64,000 nt of DNA. It comes from Intrasporangium flavum (GTDB taxonomy: Bacteria; Actinomycetota; Actinomycetes; Actinomycetales; Dermatophilaceae). Every line of letters starts with the position of its first letter. Position 1 is the first letter of the stretch. The stretch is taken from positions 24,135 to 88,134 of the forward strand of contig NZ_MLJO01000028.1 of NCBI RefSeq assembly GCF_001956915.1, written 5' to 3'. Position numbers and translations under genes: made by a program. Of the stretch, positions 1 through 8,881 are shown piece after piece. Under the pieces are notes generated by a model, which searched no databases, was not told the DNA's origin, and saw only the letters and a list, made by a program, of their open reading frames with translations.

Positions 1-1
1 G

Positions 2-922
2 CACCTCGTGACCGGGCGGTGGCCCGAGCCCGACGCGGAGGCGCGACGCAGCCTCGCTGACGCGGCCGGACACGTCGCTGACGGGAGCTGGCCCGTGCTC
101 GTCGACGGGCTGCTGGCCTCCCGCTCCCCCGACGTGCTGGTCCCGCTCGCGCGCCGCGCCCCGCTCGTCGTCCTCGTCCACCTCCCCCTCGGCGGCGAGC
201 CCGAACGCGCCGTGCTCGCCGCGGCCGCGGCCGTCGTCACGACGAGCGCGTGGTCGCGTGACCGGCTCGTCGAGGTGCACGGCCTCGACCCCGCGCGTGT
301 CCACGTCGCCGAGCCCGGCACCGACCCGGCACCCCTGGCGGCCAGCACGCCCGGCGGCGGGTCGTTCCTCTGCGTCGGTGCGGTCACCCCGGTGAAGGGG
401 CTCGACGTGCTCGCCGATGCCCTGGCCGAGCTGGCCACCCTCACCGGCCTGCCGTGGCACTGCCTGGTGGCCGGGTCGCTCGAGGTCGACGCCCCGTTCG
501 CGACGGAGGTCGTGGAGTGGACGCGTCGGGCCGGCGTCACGGACCGCGCCACCTTCGCGGGGCCGCTCACCACCGACGCGCTCGGCGACGCGTACGCCGC
601 GGCCGACCTGCTCGTGGTGCCCTCCCGCGTCGAGACGTTCGGGATGGCCGCCGCCGACGCCCTCGCCCGCGGCCTGCCGGTGGTCGCGAGCGACGTCGGC
701 GGACTGCCCCGGACGCTGCGGGGCGCCGGCGAGACCCTGCCCGGGCTGCTCGTGCCGGCCGGCGACCCGGCCGCGCTGGCGGGGGCGCTGCGCACGTGGC
801 TCTCCGACGCCGGGCTGCGCGAACGGCTGCGGGCCGCCGCCGCGGCGCGACGCCCCACCCTGGCCCCGTGGCCGGAGACGGTCCGACTGGTCGCCGACGT
901 GCTCCGACGGGTGCGCGGGTGA
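2..922 (+). CDS. Glycosyltransferase family 4 (GT-B), 5'-truncated by window edge
   Basis: Transfers a sugar from an activated donor to an unknown acceptor, probably at the cytoplasmic face of the membrane. The reading frame is open from base 2, so the start codon and most of the N-terminal Rossmann domain lie outside the window; the GTG at 8 is probably not the real start. The C-terminal donor-binding domain is clear: FLCVGAVTPVKGLDVL opens it and the family signature PSRVETFGMAAADALARG, with the acidic EX7E-like pair, is followed by GLPVVASDVGGLP. It is the first visible gene of a plus-strand run with a membrane protein and two riboflavin-type enzymes. The family is certain; substrate and acceptor are unknown. 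Confidence 0.85.
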   Translation, partial: HLVTGRWPEPDAEARRSLADAAGHVADGSWPVLVDGLLASRSPDVLVPLARRAPLVVLVHLPLGGEPERAVLAAAAAVVTTSAWSRDRLVEVHGLDPARVHVAEPGTDPAPLAASTPGGGSFLCVGAVTPVKGLDVLADALAELATLTGLPWHCLVAGSLEVDAPFATEVVEWTRRAGVTDRATFAGPLTTDALGDAYAAADLLVVPSRVETFGMAAADALARGLPVVASDVGGLPRTLRGAGETLPGLLVPAGDPAALAGALRTWLSDAGLRERLRAAAAARRPTLAPWPETVRLVADVLRRVRG

Positions 923-989
923 CGGATCGTGGGTTCCGGGCGCTTGGGGACCGTCCGGTCGGGGTAGTGGAGAAACCGGGGCGCGGACG

Positions 990-1021
990 ACGCGGCGCCG
1001 CTGAACCGGGCGGCGCCGCGT
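990..1021 (+). terminator. GC-rich stem-loop after the glycosyltransferase gene
   Basis: Perfect 11-bp inverted repeat (CGCGGCGCCGC at 991-1001 and its complement at 1010-1020) with an 8-base loop and one extra A-T pair at the base. It lies 69 bases after the glycosyltransferase stop and before the next ribosome binding site. There is no U-tract, so it may be a weak terminator or an mRNA-processing hairpin inside the operon. Confidence 0.55.
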
Positions 1022-1086
1022 GTCGTCCTCGGTGGTGGCGCGTCGGAGCGTCGTGATCGCCGGCCCCGCGCGCGAAGGAGGCAGTG

Positions 1087-2091
1087 ATGGCTCGGACCCG
1101 ACGGTGGCTGCGCCCGCTCGGCGTCGCTGCGCTCGTGGCCGTGCTCGTCTGGCGCGTCGGACCCGTGGCCGTGGGCGACGCGCTCCGCGCCGTCGACGCG
1201 CGTGCCCTCGCGGTCGCCGCGGTGGCGGCCCAAGCCGTGGCCGCGGTCTCGACGGTGTGCGTGGCCTGGCGCTGGGTGCTCGTGGCCCGAGGTCTCGGGC
1301 TCGAGCTGTCGCTGCCCGAGGCCGTCCGCGCGTCGTACCGCTCGCAGTTCCTCAACGTCACCCTTCCGGTCGGGGTGGCCGGAGACGTGCACCGCGCCGT
1401 CTCGCACGGCCGCTCCTCCGGCGACCTCGGCCGTGGGGTGCGGGCCGTCGTGTGGGAGCGGACGGCCGGGCAGGTCGTCCAGGTGGTGCTCGCGCTCGTC
1501 GTGCTCGTGGCGGTGCCGTCGCCCCTGCGTGCCGTGGTGGCCGACCACGCCCCGACGCTCGGCGCGGCCGCACTCGTGCTCGCCCTGGTCGCCGGGGTCG
1601 TCCTGCGGATCCGGTTGCGCGACAGCAAGTCCCGCGCCGCAGGCGTGGCCCGCACGGTCGTCGACGACGTCCGCCACGGACTGCTCGCCCGACGCGTCTG
1701 GCCCGGGGTGCTCGCCGCGTCGGCCCTCGCCGTCGCCGGCCACGTCGCCACCTTCCTGCTCGCCGCGCGGGCCGTCGGCGGGACCCTCGACCCGGCGCGG
1801 GTGGTGCCCGTCGCCTTCGTCGTGCTGCTCGCGGCGGCCCTGCCCCTCAACGTCGCGGGGTGGGGCCCTCGCGAGGGCGCGGCCGCGTGGGCCTTCGGCG
1901 TGGCCGGCCTCGGCGCCGCGCAGGGCGTCGTCGTCGCCGTCGTCTACGGCGGCCTCGTGCTCCTGGCCGGGCTGCCCGGCGCCGTGGTGCTGCTCCGCGA
2001 CGCGGCGCGTCGCCCGGACCGCGCGACGGGGCGGGTGCGCGTCGACCCGCCCACCCGCGTCGACGAGGTCGTGGGTGGTGCCCGTGCCTGA
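1087..2091 (+). CDS. Lysylphosphatidylglycerol synthase transmembrane domain (UPF0104/AglD-like) membrane protein
   Basis: Integral membrane protein of 334 residues with about eight hydrophobic segments (first around residues 11-25). It matches the flippase-like transmembrane half of MprF without the aminoacyl-transfer domain. Supporting features are RSQFLNVTLPVGVAGDVHRA in the middle and LPLNVAGWGPREGAAAWAF near the C-terminus, both typical of UPF0104/AglD2 proteins. ATG 1087 is preferred over GTG 1084 because AAGGAGG ends six bases upstream of it. Such proteins often sit beside glycosyltransferases and may move or assemble a lipid-linked glycan. The family is well supported; the substrate is unknown. 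Confidence 0.8.
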   Translation: MARTRRWLRPLGVAALVAVLVWRVGPVAVGDALRAVDARALAVAAVAAQAVAAVSTVCVAWRWVLVARGLGLELSLPEAVRASYRSQFLNVTLPVGVAGDVHRAVSHGRSSGDLGRGVRAVVWERTAGQVVQVVLALVVLVAVPSPLRAVVADHAPTLGAAALVLALVAGVVLRIRLRDSKSRAAGVARTVVDDVRHGLLARRVWPGVLAASALAVAGHVATFLLAARAVGGTLDPARVVPVAFVVLLAAALPLNVAGWGPREGAAAWAFGVAGLGAAQGVVVAVVYGGLVLLAGLPGAVVLLRDAARRPDRATGRVRVDPPTRVDEVVGGARA

Positions 2092-2947
2092 CGTCGGTGA
2101 CATCACCCCAGCGCTGCGCAGCCCCCGGACCACACGTGGGCCGCGGACGTCCGCCGGGACCCACCGGCCCCCGGCGCCCCCGACGAGCGTGCGCGAGCGC
2201 CCGACGCCAGAGGCGCCCGACGCGTCCGACCTGTCCGACACCGCCGTCGCGCTGCCGTACGTCGTGCTCAGCTGCGGGATGTCGATCGACGGCTACCTCG
2301 ACAACCCGACGCCGCAGCGGCTGCTCCTGTCCAACGACGACGACTTCGACCGGGTCGACGCGGAGCGGGCCGCGTCCGACGCGATCCTCGTCGGTGCCGC
2401 GACGATCCGCCACGACGACCCGCGCCTGCTGGTCAGGTCCGCGGCCCGCCGGGCCGAGCGCGTCGCCCGCGGTCTGCCGGCCTCGCCCACGAAGGTGACG
2501 CTGACGCGGCGGGCCGACCTCGACCCGGACGCCCGGTTCTTCGCCGCCGACGACGCCGAGAAGCTCGTCTACTGCGCGTCCCCGGCGCTCGAGGCCGCCC
2601 GCCACCGGGTCGGCGACCGGGCCACCGTCGTCGACGCCGGCCACCCCTGCGACCTCCGAGGCGTCTGGACCGACCTCGCCGCGCGTGGCGTCGGCCGGCT
2701 CATGGTCGAGGGCGGCGGCGCCGTCCACACTCAGGTGCTCGCCGCCGACCTCGCCGACGAGCTGCAGCTCGTCGTCGCACCGTTCTTCGTCGGCAGCTCT
2801 CGCGCCACCCGGTTCGTCGGCGACGCCGCGTTCCCCTTCAACGAGCAGCGACGCGCCCGCCTGGCCGAGGTGCGCCAGATCGGCGACGTCGTGCTGCTGC
2901 GCTACGCCCTCTCGCCCCGCTTCGAGGATCCGACGGTGACCGCATGA
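2084..2947 (+). CDS. RibD C-terminal domain (dihydrofolate reductase-like) reductase
   Basis: Predicted NADPH-dependent pyrimidine reductase of the RibD_C family, which reduces the ribosyl side chain of the product made by GTP cyclohydrolase II plus deaminase. Features include VLSCGMSIDGYL at the start of the domain, AILVGAATIRHDDPRL, and the glycine-rich nucleotide segment LMVEGGGAVHTQ near residue 220. There is no deaminase domain, as in stand-alone actinobacterial RibD-like proteins. GTG 2084 overlaps the upstream stop; GTG 2189 would give 252 residues and remove a proline-rich, poorly conserved leader, so the start is uncertain. The stop overlaps the ribA start (ATGA), implying translational coupling. 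Confidence 0.85.
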   Translation: MPDVGDITPALRSPRTTRGPRTSAGTHRPPAPPTSVRERPTPEAPDASDLSDTAVALPYVVLSCGMSIDGYLDNPTPQRLLLSNDDDFDRVDAERAASDAILVGAATIRHDDPRLLVRSAARRAERVARGLPASPTKVTLTRRADLDPDARFFAADDAEKLVYCASPALEAARHRVGDRATVVDAGHPCDLRGVWTDLAARGVGRLMVEGGGAVHTQVLAADLADELQLVVAPFFVGSSRATRFVGDAAFPFNEQRRARLAEVRQIGDVVLLRYALSPRFEDPTVTA

Positions 2948-3684
2948 CCCAGCCCATGGCCCGCTCGCACCGCCCCGCCGGGGGCCTGCCCACCGGCGGG
3001 GTCACGCCGATCCGTCCCGCCGTGGGCTCGCCGCCACCGGCGTCGGTCCGTGCCGCCGTGCGCGTGCCGATCGCACTGGCCGACGGGTTCGAGACCATCG
3101 CGCTGGCGCACTCCTTCACCGGTCTCGTCGACGGGCTCGAGCACGTCGCCCTCGGCCTCGGCGACCGCGCCGACCCGACGCGCTCCGGCCGCCGCCCGCA
3201 CGCCCCCGAGGCCCCGCCGCTGGTCCGGTTGCACAGCGAGTGCCTGACCGGCGACGTCTTCGGCAGCCAGCGCTGCGACTGCGGCCCGCAGCTGCACGAG
3301 GCCGTCCGCCGGCTCACGGCCGAGGGCGGCTACCTGCTCTACCTGCGCCAGGAGGGCCGGGGCATCGGCCTCTACCCGAAGCTCGACGCGTACGTGCTGC
3401 AGGACTCCGGGCTCGACACCTACCAGGCCAACGTCGCGCTCGGATTCGGCGCCGACGAGCGCGACTACACCGTCGCCGCGCAGATGCTCCTGGCCCTCGA
3501 CCTGCCGCGGGTCCGGGTGCTGACGAACAACCCCGACAAGCCCGCCCAGCTCGAACGGCTCGGCATCGAGGTCACGCGCCAGGAGCCGACCGGGGTCCAC
3601 GTGTCGCCCGCGAACGCCCAGTACCTGTCGACGAAGGCCACCCGCGGGGCCCACACGCTGCGCCTGCCCGACGCGACGCCCTAG
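2944..3684 (+). CDS. ribA: GTP cyclohydrolase II
   Basis: Opens the imidazole ring of GTP, releasing formate and pyrophosphate, the first step of riboflavin or a related pterin/deazaflavin-like pathway. The zinc site is intact: HSECLTGDVFGSQRCDCG carries the three cysteines. It is followed by RQEGRGIGLYPKLDAYVLQD, with the conserved arginine and tyrosine, and the family block LTNNPDKPAQLERLGI. There are about 40 extra N-terminal residues, and the DHBP synthase domain of bifunctional RibBA is absent. The gene overlaps the reductase upstream by four bases. Its linkage to a glycosyltransferase and flippase-like protein, rather than to ribBHE, suggests a specialised pathway. Confidence 0.92.
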   Translation: MTQPMARSHRPAGGLPTGGVTPIRPAVGSPPPASVRAAVRVPIALADGFETIALAHSFTGLVDGLEHVALGLGDRADPTRSGRRPHAPEAPPLVRLHSECLTGDVFGSQRCDCGPQLHEAVRRLTAEGGYLLYLRQEGRGIGLYPKLDAYVLQDSGLDTYQANVALGFGADERDYTVAAQMLLALDLPRVRVLTNNPDKPAQLERLGIEVTRQEPTGVHVSPANAQYLSTKATRGAHTLRLPDATP

Positions 3685-3722
3685 CCGCCCCGACGCCCAA
3701 GCGACGTCGCGGCACCTCCTCA

Positions 3723-3774
3723 CCGGTTCGAGGTATTCGCGCGGGCCAGGGCGCGCGCAGATACCTCGAACCGG
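3723..3774. terminator. Long inverted repeat between convergent genes (bidirectional terminator or intergenic repeat)
   Basis: CCGGTTCGAGGTAT at 3723-3736 is matched exactly by its reverse complement at 3761-3774. The inner part (GCGCGGGCC and GGGCGCGCGC) can extend the stem imperfectly. It lies between the stop codons of ribA and the convergent membrane-protein gene, so it probably terminates both transcripts. The arms look like two copies of one longer unit in opposite orientation. Confidence 0.7.
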
Positions 3775-3789
3775 ATGCCACCCGACGCG

Positions 3790-4683
3790 TCAGCCGGCGG
3801 TGAGGCCCGGTGGCGCGGTCGCCCGCCGGTCTCGGCCGACCAGGGCCAGTGCCGCGGTGCCGAGGCCCCACGCGATGCCGGGCACGGTCCACGGGTGCCC
3901 CGCGTTGCCCACCAGCAGCGCCACGCTCACCAGCTGCACGACGACGAAGATGCGCCGGAAGTCCGGGTACCGGCGCCGGAGTGCCACAGCCAGGGCGAAG
4001 AACCCCGCTGCGAGCGCCAGGCCCAGGACGGCCAAGCCGCCCAGGATGACGTAGGCCGCGCCGGCCCAGGGACCGGTCGACGGGTGCCGCTTCTCGAGGA
4101 GGTAGCCCCATCCGGCGTACCCGACCAGCGCGAGGCCGGCGACTCCCTGCAGAGCGGTCGCGGCGACGACCACCGGTGCGAGCAGCCGCTCCGACGCGGA
4201 CGGCTCGTGGTACGCCGGCTGCACGTGCGCCGTCCCCGCGGTGACGCCATCGCCACCGACCCCACCGACCCCATCGAGCCCACCGTCCCCGGGGGCCGGC
4301 TCGGCGCGTCGGTCATGACGCAGCCGGGCCAGGCCCACCGCCGCACTGGTGAACGGGATGGCCAGCACGAGCAGCATCGTCAGGCCCCGCCCACCGGACG
4401 CCGCGAGCGCCAGGCACCCGACCATGACGGTGGCCGGAACCGCCCACTGCGCCCACAGCCGCTGCCACGGCAGCGCGGCCGCCACGAGCAGGTACGCGAA
4501 GGGCACGACGAGCAGGGCCAGGAGGCCGAGCCCGCCCGACACGGCACCCACCACGGCAGCCACGGAGAGGACCGGACCGATGAGCAGCGCTGCGGCCTGT
4601 CCGGGCCGCGGACGCCACGTCGCCGCGGCCATGACCGCGGCGACCGCGGTGGTGATGACGGCGTAGAGCCAGGCCTCACCCAT
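3790..4683 (-). CDS. Hypothetical polytopic membrane protein
   Basis: 297 residues with roughly nine hydrophobic helices in two groups separated by a hydrophilic, glycine-rich loop (about residues 125-165). I recognise no conserved catalytic motif. The start ATG 4683 has a plausible AGGGGA ribosome site. It stands alone: convergent with ribA on one side and about 100 bases from the end of the sugar ABC operon on the other. Function unknown; the hydrophobic pattern and codon bias make it a real gene. Confidence 0.75.
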   Translation of the reverse strand: MGEAWLYAVITTAVAAVMAAATWRPRPGQAAALLIGPVLSVAAVVGAVSGGLGLLALLVVPFAYLLVAAALPWQRLWAQWAVPATVMVGCLALAASGGRGLTMLLVLAIPFTSAAVGLARLRHDRRAEPAPGDGGLDGVGGVGGDGVTAGTAHVQPAYHEPSASERLLAPVVVAATALQGVAGLALVGYAGWGYLLEKRHPSTGPWAGAAYVILGGLAVLGLALAAGFFALAVALRRRYPDFRRIFVVVQLVSVALLVGNAGHPWTVPGIAWGLGTAALALVGRDRRATAPPGLTAG

Positions 4684-4784
4684 CGATTCCCCCTGTGCGT
4701 GTCGGTCCGCGCGCTCGCGCGGGTGAGGTCACTGTCGCGCAGTCGGGGGCGGCGCGGGTGAGTCGCCGTGCTCAGTCGGGGTGC

Positions 4785-5636
4785 TCAGTCGCCGGCGATG
4801 CCGGTGCGCTCGACGCCCTCGACGATCCAGCGCTGCAGGAACAGGAACATGAGCAGCAGCGGCAGGATCGCGACGAGAGCCGCCATGAACAGCTGGCTCA
4901 CCTGCACCGACTGCGCCGTGAGGAACGTCGACAGCGCGATCTGCACCGTCCACGACTCCTGGTCGCGGCCGATGACGAGCGGCCACAGGAACGCGTTCCA
5001 CGAGCCGATGAAGGTGATGGTGCCGATCGCGGCGACGAAGCCCATCGAGTTCGGCACGACGATGCGCCAGAAGGTGCCCCAGTACGAGAGCCCGTCGATG
5101 AACGCGGCCTCCTCGATCTCCTTGGGGAAGTTGAGGAAGAACTGCCGGAACAGGAACGTCGCGAGCGCCTGGAAGAGCCCCGGGATGATGAGGCCGCGCA
5201 GCGTCGAGATCCAGCCGAGCGTCGACACGAGCACGAAGCTCGGCACGAAGGTGACAGCCGCGGGGATGAGCAGCGTCGCGGTGATCGCGTAGAACACCGC
5301 GTTGGAGCGGCGGTACGGGATGCGGGCCAGGCCGTAGCCGGCCAGGCCCGAGACCACCAGCACGCCGATCGTCTGGGTCACGGCGATGAGCCCGGAGTTG
5401 AGCAGCGAGCGGGCCATCGGGATCGCCGGGTTGGCGAACAGGTCGGTGAGGTTCGCGGTGTTCCACGTCGGCGGCAGCCAGTGGAAGTCGGGCGAGGAGA
5501 GGTCCTGCTCGCGCATGAAGGCGCTGCGGACGATGAGGTAGAACGGCACGAGGAACAGCAGCGCCGCCACGACGAGCGCGCTGTAACGGGCCCACCCGGC
5601 GGTGCGGGACTGGCGCTTGCTGCGGACGATGGCCAT
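4785..5636 (-). CDS. Carbohydrate ABC transporter permease (MalG/CUT1 family)
   Basis: Second inner-membrane subunit of a CUT1-type sugar importer, 283 residues with six transmembrane helices (first near residues 15-38). The ATPase-docking EAA loop is visible as EAAFIDGLSYWGTFWRIVVP near residue 190. The C-terminus, FLFLQRWIVEGVERTGIAGD, is typical of MalG-like proteins. The ATG overlaps the stop codon of the upstream permease (TGATG), so the two are translationally coupled. No ATPase gene is present here; CUT1 systems in actinobacteria often share a single MsiK-type ATPase encoded elsewhere. The substrate cannot be read from sequence. Confidence 0.92.
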   Translation of the reverse strand: MAIVRSKRQSRTAGWARYSALVVAALLFLVPFYLIVRSAFMREQDLSSPDFHWLPPTWNTANLTDLFANPAIPMARSLLNSGLIAVTQTIGVLVVSGLAGYGLARIPYRRSNAVFYAITATLLIPAAVTFVPSFVLVSTLGWISTLRGLIIPGLFQALATFLFRQFFLNFPKEIEEAAFIDGLSYWGTFWRIVVPNSMGFVAAIGTITFIGSWNAFLWPLVIGRDQESWTVQIALSTFLTAQSVQVSQLFMAALVAILPLLLMFLFLQRWIVEGVERTGIAGD

Positions 5637-6541
5637 CAGGCGTCCCTCTCCCCGATGCGGAGCAGCCGCCCCTGCACGACGGCGACGATCGCGATGATGA
5701 GCGTCAGGATGACGGCGCCGGCCGAGCCGTGCCCGAAGTCCTGACCGGAGCCGAGGGCCGTGTAGTAGAGGTAGACGAGCGGCGGTCGGGCGTAGGGCGG
5801 GTAGGTGCCGAACGTCGACAGGATGTTGTAGAACTCGTCGAAGGCCTGGAACGCGTTGACGAGCAGGAGCATCAGCACCGCCGTCGACGTGGCCCGCAGC
5901 TGCGGCAGCGTGATGTGCCGGAACACCTTCCAGCCCTCGGCGCCGTCGATGGCGGCCGCCTCGTAGAGCGTCGGGCTGATCCGCTGGATGCCGGCGAGGA
6001 ACAGGATCATGTAGAAGCCGATCTGCAGCCAGAGCCGGGCCGTGACGATGACGAGCCAGTACCAGGGCGGGTCGGCGAGGCTGAGCCACGGGATCGAGTC
6101 GACGCCGAACCAGCCGAGCACCGCGTTGGCCAGGCCGGAGCGGATGCCGCTGAAGATCGACATCTTCCACACGAGGGCCGCGACGACGTACGAGCAGGCC
6201 GTCGGCAGGAAGAACACCGAGCGGAAGAACGCCTGCATGACGCGCGTGCGCGCCACGAGCAGCGCCGCGCCGAGCGACAGCGCGAACGTCGTCGGCACGA
6301 TGAAGAGCGCGAAGAGCACGAAGGTGACCAGGCTGCTGCGGAAGGCCGGGTCGCGCAGCATGTCGAGGTAGTTGCCGACGCCGACGAACTGCGTCGGGGT
6401 CACGGTGTTGTACGAGTCGAAGAACGACAGGTAGATCGACCAGGCGATCGGCACGTAGACGAAGACGACGAGCCCGATGACAAACGGCCCGACGAAGAGC
6501 CAGAACCACACGTTGCGGTTCTGGTAGCCCCGCAGCCGCAC
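5636..6541 (-). CDS. Carbohydrate ABC transporter permease (MalF/CUT1 family)
   Basis: First permease of the same sugar importer, about 301 residues with six transmembrane helices beginning at WFWLFVGPFVIGLVVFVY. The EAA loop reads EAAAIDGAEGWKVFRHITLP. The start is uncertain: GTG 6541 is the first conventional start codon in frame after the binding-protein gene. The frame is also open across the 70 upstream bases as far as a CTG overlapping that gene's stop. It sits between the binding-protein gene and the MalG-type gene, in the usual SBP-MalF-MalG order. Confidence 0.9.
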   Translation of the reverse strand: MRLRGYQNRNVWFWLFVGPFVIGLVVFVYVPIAWSIYLSFFDSYNTVTPTQFVGVGNYLDMLRDPAFRSSLVTFVLFALFIVPTTFALSLGAALLVARTRVMQAFFRSVFFLPTACSYVVAALVWKMSIFSGIRSGLANAVLGWFGVDSIPWLSLADPPWYWLVIVTARLWLQIGFYMILFLAGIQRISPTLYEAAAIDGAEGWKVFRHITLPQLRATSTAVLMLLLVNAFQAFDEFYNILSTFGTYPPYARPPLVYLYYTALGSGQDFGHGSAGAVILTLIIAIVAVVQGRLLRIGERDA

Positions 6542-6612
6542 ACCGAGCGGAGGCCGGGGCGGACGCGTCGGTGCGGAGACCGACGCGTCCGGCCGGGTGG
6601 TGGCCGGCGCGC

Positions 6613-7932
6613 TCAGGCGAGCACCCGCTTGAGCTCGGGGTCGGCGACGGCCTTGACCTTGGCGATCTCGCCGGCCGGGTCCGCGCCCTCCTTGACGATG
6701 CGGTTCATCGCGTCGCCGAAGGCCGTGGCGCACTTTGGCGTCCACAGCAGCGGGCTCTGCGCGTGGCCGACGTCGGTGGCGAGCTTGGCGGCCTCGGCGG
6801 CCTGCCCCTCCTTGAGGGTCGAGGCCTGGCTGATGAGGCTGGTGCGCGAGGGGATGTGGAAGCCGTACGCGGTGGCGAAGTCGAGCTGGTCGGCGGTCTG
6901 GTCGACCCAGAGCCACTTGGCGAACTTCTTCGCGGCGTCGACGTCCTTGGCCTTGGCGCTGACGCACGAGCCGTACGCGCCGACCGGCACCGACGCCTTG
7001 CCGCTGCCGTCGAGGGCCGGCCAGGCCATGACGCCGAAGTCGTCGCCGAGGCCCTTCTTGATGTCGGGGAAGGTCCAGAGGCCGGTGAACTGCATCGCCG
7101 TGAGGCCGGAGGTCAGCGCCGACGCGTCGAACCAGTCCTTCGGGGCGCCGAGCAGCAGCACCTTGGCGTCCCACATCTCGCGCAGCTTGCCGAGCGCGGT
7201 GGCGGCCCGGGGGTCGTCGAAGCCGAACTCGTTGTTCTCGGTGAGGTAGTCGAGGCCGGCCGACCACAGCATCGGGCCGCCCATGAGGCCGGCGCCGCCG
7301 TCGTTGCCGAGGAAGAGGCCCTTGACGTTGCCCTGGGTCAGCTTCTTGGCGGCGGCGATGAGCTCGTCGATCGTCTGCGGAGGCTGGATGCCGGCCTTGT
7401 CGAGCAGCGACTTGCGGTAGACGAGCAGCTGCATGTCGACGACCTGCGGGATGGCCCAGACCTTGTCCTGGTAGGTCATCCGCTTGAGGATGCCGGGGTT
7501 GAAGTCGCTCTTGGCATCGCCGAGCAGGTCGGTGAGGTCGACGACCTGGTTGCCCTTGATCATGTCGATCGTCGGGCCGTTGCCGTACTCGAACACGTCG
7601 GGGCCGGCGTCGGTCAGCAGCGACGCGGCGGTGGACTGGTCGTAGTCGCCGGGCTTCCAGCTGACCTTGACCGTGGCGTCCTTGTACGCGGCGGCGTACT
7701 TCTCGACGGCCTGCTGCGTGCCGGCCTCGCCGTACTGGTGGTACCACTGCTGGATCGACGCGCCACCGCCTCCGCCCCCGGTGGCCCCGCCGGACGCCGC
7801 GGGCTCGCGGCCGGTGTTGCTGCCGCACGCGGCGAGGGCGCCCGTGAGGACCGCCGCCCCACCGAGGCCGAGGAGGGTCCGGCGGCTGAACGCGCCGGAG
7901 AGCTGGGTGAGCTGGGTCTGCTGGTCCGTCAT
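6613..7932 (-). CDS. Extracellular sugar-binding lipoprotein of CUT1 ABC transporter
   Basis: Solute-binding protein (family 1) that captures a sugar outside the cell and delivers it to the two permeases encoded downstream. The 439-residue protein starts with a twin-arginine-like signal (SRRTLLGLGGAAVLTGALAAC) whose lipobox TGALAAC predicts lipid attachment at the cysteine near residue 36. A Gly-rich linker follows. Domain features include GNGPTIDMIKGN and FTGLWTFPDIKKGLGDDFGV, as in SBP_bac_1 proteins. It is the first gene of the operon, diverging from the lysozyme gene. The substrate is unknown. Confidence 0.92.
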   Translation of the reverse strand: MTDQQTQLTQLSGAFSRRTLLGLGGAAVLTGALAACGSNTGREPAASGGATGGGGGGASIQQWYHQYGEAGTQQAVEKYAAAYKDATVKVSWKPGDYDQSTAASLLTDAGPDVFEYGNGPTIDMIKGNQVVDLTDLLGDAKSDFNPGILKRMTYQDKVWAIPQVVDMQLLVYRKSLLDKAGIQPPQTIDELIAAAKKLTQGNVKGLFLGNDGGAGLMGGPMLWSAGLDYLTENNEFGFDDPRAATALGKLREMWDAKVLLLGAPKDWFDASALTSGLTAMQFTGLWTFPDIKKGLGDDFGVMAWPALDGSGKASVPVGAYGSCVSAKAKDVDAAKKFAKWLWVDQTADQLDFATAYGFHIPSRTSLISQASTLKEGQAAEAAKLATDVGHAQSPLLWTPKCATAFGDAMNRIVKEGADPAGEIAKVKAVADPELKRVLA

Positions 7933-8155
7933 TCCCCTGGGTCCTTCCTGCCCGTGGCACGGGCACCGAGTGTCGGCCGGGCCCTGCGGAACAGATACCC
8001 GTCCGCGCTCGATCGTATGCGTCCACCCGGGCCGTCGGCGTTGTGGGCGTGGGCGATTCGCGACCCGGGCGGCCGCCCCGGATGAGCACCCCGACGCCCC
8101 AACCCGGCACGAGGCTCACAGGCCGAGCGCGCCTCGCTGTGGCACGATCCCTGCC

Positions 8156-8854
8156 GTGCGCCGTCGATGCGTCAAGCTGCTCGCGGTCCTCGTCGTGCTC
8201 GTCGTCGGCGGGGGCGCCCTGGCCTACGCGGCCTGGCCGCACTACCGGCCCGTCCTGGAGGACGGCGAGGTCTACGGCGTCGACGTGTCCTCGCACCAGG
8301 GGGACATCGACTGGCGCGCCGTCGCGGCCGACGGCGTGGCCGCCGCCTACGTCAAGGCCAGCGAGGGTGGCACGTACGTCGACAGCACGTTCGTCGCCAA
8401 CTGGCGCGGCGCGTCGGCGGCCGGCCTCCGGGTGGGCGCGTACCACTTCTTCACCCTGTGCCGCGGCGGCGACGAGCAGGCCGCCAACTTCCTGGCGCGC
8501 CTCCGGCAGGTGCACGGCACCGACGCCGGACGCGTCCTGCCCCCCGTCGTCGACCTCGAGCTCGGTGGCAACTGCAGCGCGCGCCCGGCTGCCGCGGTCG
8601 TCGACGCGCGGCTCGTCGACTTCGTGTCACGGGTCGAGGCGGCGACGGGACGGCGGGTGCTCCTCTACGTCGTCGACGACTACGCGAGCCGCTACCCCCT
8701 GCCGGCCTCGCTCGAGCGCGACCGCTGGGTCCGCCGCCTCGGGTTGCGCCCTGAGGGGGCGTGGGCGTGGTGGCAGGTGCACAACGACGCGTCGGTCGAC
8801 GGGGTCCACGGGCCGGTCGACCTCGACGTGGCCCGCCTCGACCACGCGAGGTAG
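8156..8854 (+). CDS. GH25 family lysozyme (N,O-diacetylmuramidase-like)
   Basis: Cleaves the glycan strands of peptidoglycan between MurNAc and GlcNAc. The 232-residue protein has an N-terminal signal or membrane anchor (LLAVLVVLVVGGGALAYAAW) followed directly by the GH25 barrel. GVDVSSHQGDIDW carries the first catalytic Asp and PPVVDLELGGN holds the DXE pair. KASEGGTYVD and GAYHFF are also family hallmarks. GTG 8156 was chosen because the hydrophobic segment follows at once. No wall-binding domain is present. It is divergent from the sugar importer and convergent with the next gene. Confidence 0.9.
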   Translation: MRRRCVKLLAVLVVLVVGGGALAYAAWPHYRPVLEDGEVYGVDVSSHQGDIDWRAVAADGVAAAYVKASEGGTYVDSTFVANWRGASAAGLRVGAYHFFTLCRGGDEQAANFLARLRQVHGTDAGRVLPPVVDLELGGNCSARPAAAVVDARLVDFVSRVEAATGRRVLLYVVDDYASRYPLPASLERDRWVRRLGLRPEGAWAWWQVHNDASVDGVHGPVDLDVARLDHAR

Positions 8855-8881
8855 GCGCTCTCCGGCCCTCGGCGGTCGGCC

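Noticed and set aside
3725..3770. tRNA-like GGTTCGA T-loop sequence (also at 26924)
   Set aside because: Part of long perfect hairpins; no acceptor stem, anticodon arm or D-arm can be drawn.
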